From: JAVBUZ01 sp031554725
Lineage (GTDB): Bacteria; Bacillota; Clostridia; Lachnospirales; Lachnospiraceae
Direction of reading: 5' to 3'
Assembly (NCBI GenBank): GCA_031554725.1
Contig: JAVBUZ010000001.1
Span: 1 to 6,854 of the forward strand
DNA length: 6,854 bases
Position 1 is the stretch's first letter. Each line of letters begins with the position of its first letter. Below are positions 1 to 6,568 of the stretch, in pieces. The translations under genes and the position numbers were made by a program. A model generated the notes under the pieces. It did no database searches. It saw only the letters and a program-made list of their open reading frames with translations, and was not told the origin of the DNA.

Positions 1-2933
1 GCATCAATCTTAGTCTTTGCAGAAAGTAATACATCAAAGTAATCCTCTGTTCCTGCTGTCATTACTTGTTTTGTACCCGCTGCGGTTGCTTTTAAATCTG
101 CAGTTACATCTAAGATGTATGTCTTTGTAGTTGTATCATCAGTCTTTGGTCCATTATCCACCTTATTTGTAGGCATAGTAATTTTCATATCCTTGCCTGC
201 AAAAGCATCCCATGTTCCCAAGAATGTTGCTACTGTAATATCACTACCATCTGCTAATTTAGGCTCTGTTAACACACCTGCCCATGAAGCACGCTTTGTA
301 GAATTATCCACATTCTTCGCCATTTCATAGGTTCCATATTCTACGCTAAGAGTAGATTCTCCACCTAATGAGCTAAGCCATCCCACTGACTGAATTATAG
401 ATGGTGTACTTTCAAAATACTTACTATCAGTAGCATCAATAACCGTCTTATAAAAGACTACTTCTGATGTATTTGCTGTCCAAGGTCTTCCTAAGTAACC
501 TGCTTTAGATGTAAACTCAGACGCTGTATCTACACCTGGTGTAGTACTTGTGATATGGCAATTGTACATCAAGTATCCTCTTCCAGACGCTTGCTGTGCT
601 GCCGTAATATATCCCACATCGTTGTTGTTTTCACTTGTATTAAATACTAAATCACATTTCGCAAATACAGCTGTCATACCACCAAAAATGTAGTCTGTTC
701 CGCCATAAATTGCACAGTCATAAAATGCTGCTGTTACGCCCGTTCCACCATATAGAGTATCCTGACGTCCAATAAATTTACAATTATCAAAGGAAACTTC
801 TTTTACATTATTCTTTATAGCAAGTGCTGCTGCTCTTTCTACGTATGCTTTGTCCTGAACAGTAACATCGCCTGCTATCATATCGGCACGAGGTGTTGCA
901 CCTTCTTTTGCACCTGAAATAGGTACAATAACATCATTTTCAGCTTTTTCTGAAACATACTGATTAAATGAATTTTCGAAAATAATTCCTTCCGCCTCAA
1001 ATCCATCTCCATTGATAGTCACAGTTGCGTTCCAATAACTTTCCTTCGTAGTACCAGATCCTGGATTTGTAAATGATTCATATCCATTTTCTTTATTTAC
1101 TGCAAGTACCTCTTCATCATACTTACAATTTTCACCCATACTATAATAGGAATATCCATGTCCATAATAAGAAGTAACACGAACTGCATGGGCATCAATA
1201 TTTACACCTTTGTCCTTTAAGTCAGTGCTAGGTGTTGCACTGGCATTTTTCAAGGTAACATTAGGAATATCAATTACTAACATTTCTTCGTAGTTACCTG
1301 GTGCAATAGAGATTGTTACTCTTTCAGTGGCAGTTCTTGCCATTCTTCTTACTGCACTTAAAGCATCATTGATTGTTGTATAATCACAACCTGTTTTTCC
1401 TACAGTCACTTCTGCTTTATAGGCAATTGGTGAATTATCTATCTTTTTAAATCCGATATTTTTAGTTAGAGCCTGTCCATTAACCACTACATTAGAGGTT
1501 AACTTCTGTACCCAATCGCCTGTATTGCTTACTTCAACACTGTATACACCGTCACGTAATTCAATTCCTGTTGTACCATTAGTAAAGGTATATACATAAC
1601 TCTCTTCATTTAGATTCTTAAATGTAAAGGTTGATGCTGCTAATTCTGCAAGACTTGCTCCCGTAGGATTAATTGTCACACCATATACCGCCTTTTTAGC
1701 AAAGGTAATATCCTGTGTTTTATTTGCAGTTACATTTAATGTTGTAATATCACTTAATTCGTAGTCATTGATTCCCTCTGCTACAAGTGTATACTCCACA
1801 CCACTTTCCAAATTTACACTATATGCATTACCTGTTACTGTAACAACAGGTTTGTATATTTCATCTGATACGAAAGAAAGTTTTAGCTTTGATAATGCAT
1901 CCGCACTTAAGCCTTTTATCTCTCCTTGAACAGCTGCAAGTGAAACAGCTATTACTTCCACATCAAAAGTAGTATTTCCATCATTCTTTGCAATCGCTAA
2001 TTCTTCATTTGACACAATAATATATCCATTTGCATCCTTTAAAGAAACATCATATGTATATTGCTCATTTAAACTAGCACTATAAGAACCACCTGATACA
2101 GGAGCCTCTACTACCGCGCCACTTTCCTGACTTGTAAATACTAAACTATATCCGCTTAAGCCGACTGGTGCTGTTACAGTACCACTTACCGTTACTGTAT
2201 TGGTATGTTCTCTATAAACACGTCCAACAACCAATTTTTCATCTTCCGAATAAATTTTATATTGTCCTGCTTCTGCTGCATAAAAAGTCATTACAGCCGC
2301 TGGTGCTTTTCCTACATATTTTTGTTTAGCAGTTTTTCCACTTGGCGCTGCAAAACAGATTGTAGAATCCAATCCGTTAGAAGATGCTACCACCGTTATG
2401 ATATCACCTACCTGTGCCATCACTCCTAAATATACATCTGATGTTGAACTCTTGTTAGAGTAAATATATCCTGTATACACATTACCTGAAGCATCCGTTA
2501 AAGACTTATCATCATTTCTTGTTAGCGCAGTATTCGTTGTTCTAAGTCTATGTGTTGTTGAAAATCCACCATCATTAAACACAAAGTCTCCACTATCTAC
2601 ACTAAAGCTGGCCAATGTTTTACTATTTGTTCCTGCTGCGACACCTGGATACCATGAATTAATAATATCCACTGTCAATTTGTTGTTATAAATGCTTGTA
2701 CCAAGCTGCTCTGCGCCAAAATCCCAAACATCAATTTTGTTAGGTCCTGCTCCTAACATTTGACCACGAAGAGGTAATGCATCTCCTCCTGATACAAGAT
2801 TAGCATCTCCACCTGAAAGGTCGCCCTCTGCTGATACGTAAAGCATGCTGGCATTAGAAAGAACCATGGTTAGTGCCATGATAAATGCCATAACTCTCTT
2901 TACGTTTTGTTTCTTAAAAAGCTTTTTTAACAT
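1..2933 (-). CDS. Secreted multi-module pectin methylesterase (CE8), 3' end outside window
   Basis: The first 977 codons are present without a stop. The product should remove methyl esters from homogalacturonan outside the cell, preparing pectin for lyases. Residues 1-35 form a signal peptide (Lys/Arg-rich n-region, hydrophobic stretch 14-33, likely cleavage VSA|EG). A short SGGDA-type repeat follows at about 39-52, then a beta-rich module from VWDFG (69-73) to about 242. Three similar beta-sandwich-like modules of 80-90 residues lie at about 245-335, 335-417 and 417-505. The CE8 beta-helix spans about 508-880: GNYEE 546-550, GRQDTLY 722-728 with Q724 and catalytic D725, DYIFG with D747, and LGRPW with R816 and W818. 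After an Asp/Thr-rich linker (about 920-935) a further module begins and is cut by the window edge. ATG at 2933 is chosen because GGGAGG lies 5 nt upstream and the signal peptide starts there. Oddity: Arg700 sits where PemA-type enzymes carry their first oxyanion Gln. The enzyme class is secure; roles of the accessory modules are inferred. Confidence 0.93.
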   Translation of the reverse strand, partial: MLKKLFKKQNVKRVMAFIMALTMVLSNASMLYVSAEGDLSGGDANLVSGGDALPLRGQMLGAGPNKIDVWDFGAEQLGTSIYNNKLTVDIINSWYPGVAAGTNSKTLASFSVDSGDFVFNDGGFSTTHRLRTTNTALTRNDDKSLTDASGNVYTGYIYSNKSSTSDVYLGVMAQVGDIITVVASSNGLDSTICFAAPSGKTAKQKYVGKAPAAVMTFYAAEAGQYKIYSEDEKLVVGRVYREHTNTVTVSGTVTAPVGLSGYSLVFTSQESGAVVEAPVSGGSYSASLNEQYTYDVSLKDANGYIIVSNEELAIAKNDGNTTFDVEVIAVSLAAVQGEIKGLSADALSKLKLSFVSDEIYKPVVTVTGNAYSVNLESGVEYTLVAEGINDYELSDITTLNVTANKTQDITFAKKAVYGVTINPTGASLAELAASTFTFKNLNEESYVYTFTNGTTGIELRDGVYSVEVSNTGDWVQKLTSNVVVNGQALTKNIGFKKIDNSPIAYKAEVTVGKTGCDYTTINDALSAVRRMARTATERVTISIAPGNYEEMLVIDIPNVTLKNASATPSTDLKDKGVNIDAHAVRVTSYYGHGYSYYSMGENCKYDEEVLAVNKENGYESFTNPGSGTTKESYWNATVTINGDGFEAEGIIFENSFNQYVSEKAENDVIVPISGAKEGATPRADMIAGDVTVQDKAYVERAAALAIKNNVKEVSFDNCKFIGRQDTLYGGTGVTAAFYDCAIYGGTDYIFGGMTAVFAKCDLVFNTSENNNDVGYITAAQQASGRGYLMYNCHITSTTPGVDTASEFTSKAGYLGRPWTANTSEVVFYKTVIDATDSKYFESTPSIIQSVGWLSSLGGESTLSVEYGTYEMAKNVDNSTKRASWAGVLTEPKLADGSDITVATFLGTWDAFAGKDMKITMPTNKVDNGPKTDDTTTKTYILDVTADLKATAAGTKQVMTAGTEDYFDVLLSAKTKID

Positions 2934-2938
2934 AATTT

Positions 2939-2944
2939 CCTCCC
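2939..2944 (-). promoter_or_regulatory. Ribosome binding site of the pectinesterase gene
   Basis: On the minus strand this reads GGGAGG, five bases (AAATT) before the ATG at 2933. It fixes the start codon and places the signal peptide at the very N-terminus. Confidence 0.85.
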
Positions 2945-2951
2945 TGCGCGA

Positions 2952-2965
2952 TGTAAGCGCTTACA
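2952..2965. promoter_or_regulatory. Perfect cre / LacI-family operator palindrome
   Basis: TGTAAGCGCTTACA is a perfect 14-bp palindrome with the central CG and TG...CA ends of catabolite-responsive elements (pattern TGTAARCGYTWACA) bound by CcpA and related LacI-family repressors. It lies 7 nt upstream of the pectinesterase Shine-Dalgarno, so it should fall inside the transcribed leader, where a bound repressor would act as a roadblock. Global catabolite repression by CcpA and a dedicated pectin- or galacturonate-responsive LacI regulator both fit; the sequence cannot separate them. Confidence 0.75.
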
Positions 2966-3069
2966 TATCAATCAGAAAAGTATCTCGGCAATTTTCCATT
3001 CTCATAACAAGGGTATTTACCGAGTTTTGCTAAAAACACGTCTTCTTTGCATAAACTTTCATTTAGCAT

Positions 3070-3083
3070 TGTAAACGCTTTCT
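3070..3083. promoter_or_regulatory. Second cre-like site
   Basis: TGTAAACGCTTTCT matches the cre pattern TGTAAACGCTTTCA at 13 of 14 positions, with the last base differing. Its centre is about 118 bp upstream of the centre of the perfect palindrome. Two sites of one family in the leader of a polysaccharide-degrading gene support LacI/CcpA control and would allow looping. Confidence 0.5.
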
Positions 3084-3128
3084 CTATTTAGTCTGTTTTC
3101 ATACATTTTCTTGCTATTTTATGCATTT

Positions 3129-3148
3129 TTTGTATTTAAAAATACAAA
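3129..3148. repeat. Perfect inverted repeat TTTGTATTT-AA-AAATACAAA
   Basis: Two 9-bp arms are exactly complementary around a 2-bp centre, in the middle of the long leader of the pectinesterase gene. A spacer this short favours a dimeric protein binding site over an RNA hairpin. The arms are AT-rich in an AT-rich region, so chance is possible, though a 9-bp perfect match at such close spacing is uncommon. Confidence 0.45.
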
Positions 3149-3287
3149 TCAATGTATAAAACATTTTCACATATGTATCTTTAAGCAGATATATGCAAGT
3201 GCACTAACAAGAAATCGACTTTCATACTACAGAGTATAATTTTTCCTAAACTGATTGTCCTATATATCTATATTACCATAAATTTTT

Positions 3288-3335
3288 CATTTTGCACTCC
3301 AATATTTAAGTTATTTTTTTGTGCAAAATGCACAA
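3288..3335. repeat. Cluster of GTGCA-type inverted half-sites
   Basis: TTGTGCA-AAA-TGCACAA (3319-3335) is a perfect 7-bp inverted repeat with a 3-bp centre. In addition CATTTTGCAC (3288-3297) and GTGCAAAATG (3321-3330) form a perfect 10-bp inverted repeat across a 23-bp spacer, so three related half-sites lie within 48 bp. This layout resembles an operator for a transcription factor acting on the pectinesterase gene. No regulator gene is in the window. Confidence 0.45.
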
Positions 3336-3413
3336 TGTCATTTTTTATACTATTTAACAATTTAACAGATAATTTACACCTTCCTTACTATTTTATTCTT
3401 TACATTGTTTTAT

Positions 3414-3427
3414 TGTAAGCATTTTCA
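3414..3427. promoter_or_regulatory. Weak third cre-like site
   Basis: TGTAAGCATTTTCA resembles a cre but has CA in place of the central CG, which is usually important for binding. It sits between the terminator hairpin and the rest of the leader. Kept only because two better sites lie downstream. Confidence 0.25.
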
Positions 3428-3471
3428 CAACCAACAAATAAAGTAAAACAACTCCTACTAATCTCGAAAGC

Positions 3472-3509
3472 AAAGGTGGTGCAAGAACCTTCATTCTCGC
3501 ACCACCTTT
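3472..3509 (-). terminator. Intrinsic terminator hairpin after the 305-residue gene
   Basis: AAAGGTGGTGC (3472-3482) pairs perfectly with GCACCACCTTT (3499-3509). After one mismatch four more pairs (3484-3487 with 3494-3497) close a six-base loop. It begins 9 nt past the TAA at 3519-3521. On the minus-strand transcript the stem is followed by a short, interrupted U stretch (TTTGCTTT), so termination may be incomplete. The opposite side is T-rich too, but no plus-strand gene is present. It separates the upstream unit from the pectinesterase leader. Confidence 0.75.
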
Positions 3510-3518
3510 ATCATTTTC

Positions 3519-4436
3519 TTATAGCTGATTGTCAACAACAATTCCTTTTAAGTCTTCATCAAGTAGTTTAGCTTCGCGTAGCATTTTATCCATCTCAATC
3601 TTTGAGTCGCTTACCTGCTCTACCACGTTTTGAACATTTTCCTGTATAACCTCATGCTGCTCTTTGTGTTCTTTAAGCTTCGCTTCTTCAGCCTTCTTTT
3701 CCGCAGCCTCCTTGGCCTTTTCTACTAGTTCATCCCATTCCTCCTGAATCTTATCCTTAGCCTCGTCAAATAGCATTCCAGATATTTCTCTTGCCATATC
3801 AGCCAGCATACCTTCCTTTGCAACCGTAGCATCATTCATACCATGTTGCTTTAAAATGCTTTGTTTAAGTCCTCTTATAGAAGAAGATTCTTCTTGTATT
3901 CCCTTCGTAATTCTATCTAGCTCATCTTGAAATAGTTCTTCCACGCTATCGTATGCCAGCATACGCTCTTGATAATCCGTAGGACTGCCTAGCTTTGAAA
4001 ACTGCTCAAGCTCCTCTAAGGATACTGAGCCTTTTCCACTCATACCATTTCTTACTTTTCTCATAAGCTCAAGGTCTTTATGTTCCTGACTATCTTCTGT
4101 CATTCCACATTCCTTCATTATGGCATCTTTTGCGCTTCTTGCTTCCATTTTTCCTGCATTTGCAATGGTAGCTTCTTCTTTATATGTTTCCAGTGCGCGC
4201 TCAGCATTCTTTATTAGTAAGTCCGTCTCTCCATCCTTTTCAAACTGGTCCATTAAGACCTTCATGGCCTGCTTTTGTAGTTGGTTTTTTCGCGCCATAA
4301 TTGGGTCATTTTTAATGTTCAAATCTCCTGCAAAAATGGAATTACGTTTTTCCTTACCTTCTGCATTTTCCTGGACCCTTCTCGAATTATCTGTTCCCAT
4401 GTTTATCGTAAAATTATTATTTTCTACCCTACTCAT
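3519..4436 (-). CDS. Hypothetical charged helical protein, 305 residues
   Basis: I cannot assign this product to a named family. It has no signal peptide and no membrane segment, so it is probably cytoplasmic. The sequence is rich in Glu, Lys, Asp and Met and looks almost wholly helical. An N-terminal tail of about 30 residues (MSRVENNNFTINMG) leads to the motif SIFAGDLN (33-40), then DPIMARK (44-50) and helices. IMKECGM (106-112) and ILKQHGM (194-200), each followed by similar acidic/methionine-rich stretches, suggest an internal repeat about 88 residues apart. Residues 225-265 are a Lys/Glu-rich likely coiled coil. ATG at 4436 is chosen because GGAGG lies 6 nt upstream; a TTG seven codons earlier would put that Shine-Dalgarno inside the gene. 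It follows the permease gene by 80 nt with no clear terminator between, so co-transcription is possible. A scaffold or stress-related role is only a guess. Confidence 0.85.
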   Translation of the reverse strand: MSRVENNNFTINMGTDNSRRVQENAEGKEKRNSIFAGDLNIKNDPIMARKNQLQKQAMKVLMDQFEKDGETDLLIKNAERALETYKEEATIANAGKMEARSAKDAIMKECGMTEDSQEHKDLELMRKVRNGMSGKGSVSLEELEQFSKLGSPTDYQERMLAYDSVEELFQDELDRITKGIQEESSSIRGLKQSILKQHGMNDATVAKEGMLADMAREISGMLFDEAKDKIQEEWDELVEKAKEAAEKKAEEAKLKEHKEQHEVIQENVQNVVEQVSDSKIEMDKMLREAKLLDEDLKGIVVDNQL

Positions 4437-4442
4437 AATGAA

Positions 4443-4447
4443 CCTCC
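4443..4447 (-). promoter_or_regulatory. Ribosome binding site deciding the start of the 305-residue gene
   Basis: GGAGG on the minus strand, 6 nt before ATG 4436, within the purine-rich run AAGGTGGAGG. This favours ATG 4436 over the in-frame TTG at 4457. Confidence 0.8.
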
Positions 4448-4455
4448 ACCTTTTC

Positions 4456-4471
4456 AAAGTCTAGCGACTTT
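4456..4471 (-). repeat. Small stem-loop in the leader of the 305-residue gene
   Basis: AAAGTC-GCTA-GACTTT on the minus strand gives a perfect 6-bp stem with a four-base loop, ending 8 nt upstream of the GGAGG. It lies in the 80-nt gap after the permease gene. No U run follows on the minus strand, so it is not a good terminator. It could be an mRNA processing or stability element, or chance. Confidence 0.35.
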
Positions 4472-4516
4472 TTACTGATATAACATGTATCGGCTATTTG
4501 GGGTAGAAAATTACCA

Positions 4517-6568
4517 TTATTCTTCAATAATTCTCTTACATCCAAAGTAAGTTGCCATAAAGTAACCGCCATAAACAACGAGTAAGATACCTGCAGTGGC
4601 TAAAATAGAAATGATGGAATCAAATTCCGAATACAAAGCAAGAAAATTACCTGCAAATTTAATACCAAAAATACTATGAATAATAGCTAATGCCATTGGC
4701 ATACCAAAGAATATTCCCATTTGACTAAGAAGTGCTCTTCTTTGCATATTTGCATCCACGCCTATCTTATTTAAAATAGCATAGCGTTCTTTATTATCTG
4801 TACTCTCAGATAATTCTTTCAAAGCAAGCAGCGCAGCTCCCGCAATTAAAAATACAATGCCTAAGTAAATGGCTATAAAAGTCACTATAGCACTTAGTCC
4901 AACCGCACTCTCATAGATTGCTATTTTTGACATTCCATCTAAGTCTACATGTAAGGCTTCTGTACTACATCCAAGTATTTTGTCCTCTGTTTCAGCCTTA
5001 CCAGCCTTTGTCTCTGCCACATAATCGGCAACCCATATGTTTTGCTCACGAGTTAGATTAACTCCTGCTTGACTTTCTATGACACTATCAGGGACTACAA
5101 TTACGCCTTGGTTCATACTGCTCATATTCATATGTAAAAAGCCATCTTTACACTGCGCATACTTTGACTTTAAAATAGCGTTTCCCAGCTGTAAATCAGG
5201 TTTATCTGATAATACCTTATTGCGTATTTCTTTCATTTTATTAAAGGTGCAAAGCACAATATATTCATCCTCTGCAAGCTCATAAGTTGGTTGTCCGTAA
5301 TATGTGGCTATTTCATTATACTCAGAAATCCCAACTATGGTTTCACAGGTTTCCCATCGAATCATTGGAAACTGTTCTAAAACCGCCTCTTTATATGCCC
5401 CCAGGGATGTCTCAAAGGTTATTTTAGGGTCTGCATAGGTGGATATTTCTACATCTCCTGGTGCAATAAGCGAAAGGTCTACTCCGCATTTTTCCAGAGC
5501 TTCAACTACCGTAAGCTTCGAATCTGCGATAGCCTCTTCGCTATAGCCATCGCCAGAGATATCCATAGTTTTGTATAAATTAATATCTCTTGGACACATT
5601 CTTTGTAAGTCCTTGGTGAAAGCGGCATTTAGCGCCAGTCCTGAAGATAACACGCATATGGTTACAAAAAACAATAAGCATATAACAGTCATAGAAAATA
5701 CGGCTGTGTTTATATTGCTGTTTACTTGTCTTAGCACAAAGGAATTTACTCCCTTTAAGTAAAAGCCTTTCCATTTCTTTAAAAGATTAAGTAAGAAGCC
5801 TGACATAGACCAAAACACCATAAATGTTCCCACACATCCTAAGGCTATCATTTCTAGCATATCTGCCTCTGTTAATTTCGTTGTATTCACTGACACTTGA
5901 TAATAAGCATAACCTAAGATAGCTACTGCCATGATAAAAACAAATACTGCTAAAACTGAGCTTTTCAGCTGCCCTTTTTCTGTCTTTTTAGCTGCCTGAA
6001 ATAAATCAATAAGCTTGTATCTAGAAAGGGTTACCGCATTAAACATAACTACTACGATATACATAATACTAAAATATATGATAGTCTTTATGGTTGCTCC
6101 CTTTGAAAACACAAATACATAAGCGCTTAGGTCCGCTTCAAACATACGTGACACTAAAATAGACATAAACTGAGATGCAAAGATTCCAATCCCAAGTCCC
6201 ACTCCCAGAGATAAAATACCAATTAAAATTGTTTCTCCAAGTAGAATTCTTGAAACCTGTTTTTTTCCCATTCCCAAGGTCATATAAACTGCAAATTCCT
6301 TTTTTCTTCTTTTAATCAAGAAGTTGTTTGCATATATAATTAGAAATCCCAAAATAAGAGCCACACATACGGAAACCCCTGAAAGCATGGTAACCATAAG
6401 CTTCATAATCTCTCTTGTTGAGTTTGAAACGTTCATCATAGCCGTTTGTGAGTCAAGGGAGTTAAACACATAAAAAATAGCTACACCCAAAATCAGTGTT
6501 AGAAAATAGATGGTATAATCCTTAAAGCTCTTTCTTATGTTTTTGAGAGATAGCTTAAATAACATCAT
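4517..6568 (-). CDS. bceB: BceB-type FtsX-family ABC transporter permease
   Basis: This 683-residue membrane protein has the layout of BceB permeases, which with a BceA ATPase give resistance to, and sensing of, cell-wall-active peptides such as bacitracin and lantibiotics. Predicted membrane segments are near residues 18-37, 58-80, 108-138, 160-182, 203-224, 238-262 and 288-312, then a large extracellular domain (about 313-555), then 557-583, 613-640 and 650-674. That is ten segments with the big loop between the seventh and eighth, as in the family. FtsX-like halves lie at about 60-180 and 560-680; the cytoplasmic stretch KRRKKEFAVYMTLGMGKKQ (86-104) is typical. The length is slightly above the usual 620-670. 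The start ATG 6568 overlaps the ATPase gene by 14 nt; a second ATG follows at once, but spacing to GGGAGGTG favours the first. The substrate cannot be read from sequence, and the symbol denotes family, not a proven orthologue. Confidence 0.9.
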   Translation of the reverse strand: MMLFKLSLKNIRKSFKDYTIYFLTLILGVAIFYVFNSLDSQTAMMNVSNSTREIMKLMVTMLSGVSVCVALILGFLIIYANNFLIKRRKKEFAVYMTLGMGKKQVSRILLGETILIGILSLGVGLGIGIFASQFMSILVSRMFEADLSAYVFVFSKGATIKTIIYFSIMYIVVVMFNAVTLSRYKLIDLFQAAKKTEKGQLKSSVLAVFVFIMAVAILGYAYYQVSVNTTKLTEADMLEMIALGCVGTFMVFWSMSGFLLNLLKKWKGFYLKGVNSFVLRQVNSNINTAVFSMTVICLLFFVTICVLSSGLALNAAFTKDLQRMCPRDINLYKTMDISGDGYSEEAIADSKLTVVEALEKCGVDLSLIAPGDVEISTYADPKITFETSLGAYKEAVLEQFPMIRWETCETIVGISEYNEIATYYGQPTYELAEDEYIVLCTFNKMKEIRNKVLSDKPDLQLGNAILKSKYAQCKDGFLHMNMSSMNQGVIVVPDSVIESQAGVNLTREQNIWVADYVAETKAGKAETEDKILGCSTEALHVDLDGMSKIAIYESAVGLSAIVTFIAIYLGIVFLIAGAALLALKELSESTDNKERYAILNKIGVDANMQRRALLSQMGIFFGMPMALAIIHSIFGIKFAGNFLALYSEFDSIISILATAGILLVVYGGYFMATYFGCKRIIEE

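Larger units (their letters stand above)
2934..3518 (-). other. Long AT-rich non-coding leader upstream of the pectinesterase
   Basis: This 585-bp stretch has no reading frame with a convincing ribosome binding site on either strand. It holds the terminator hairpin of the upstream gene at its far end, then the GTGCA half-site cluster, an AT-rich inverted repeat, the cre-like sites and the ribosome binding site. I searched the minus strand for paired -35/-10 boxes and found only weak AT-rich candidates, none worth calling. The density of symmetric sites suggests a regulated promoter region with a long 5' untranslated leader. Confidence 0.6.

Noticed and set aside
115..330. Plus-strand frame of 71 codons
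   Set aside because: It runs fully opposite the CE8 coding sequence, which carries conserved catalytic motifs; no ribosome binding site.
2205..2429. Plus-strand frame of 74 codons rich in Cys, Ser and Phe
   Set aside because: It is antisense to the N-terminal module of the pectinesterase, and its composition is typical of a reverse-frame shadow.
2845..3033. Plus-strand frame of 62 codons across the start of the pectinesterase
   Set aside because: It lies opposite the signal-peptide coding region and leader, has no ribosome binding site, and its protein resembles no family; a shadow of the minus-strand gene.
3235..3240. TATAAT on the plus strand, a possible -10 box
   Set aside because: No -35-like hexamer stands 16-18 bp upstream and no plus-strand gene follows.
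4120..4478. Two overlapping plus-strand frames of 65 and 114 codons
   Set aside because: Both are antisense to the 305-residue gene; their hydrophobic look comes from complementing Lys/Glu-rich codons.
5079..5774. Short frames on both strands inside the permease gene
   Set aside because: The permease frame is continuous across this region with family-typical topology, so these are out-of-frame shadows.
6119..6128. TAAGCGCTTA palindrome inside the permease gene, like the cre core
   Set aside because: The flanking TG and CA bases needed for a cre are missing, and it lies deep in coding sequence far from any start.
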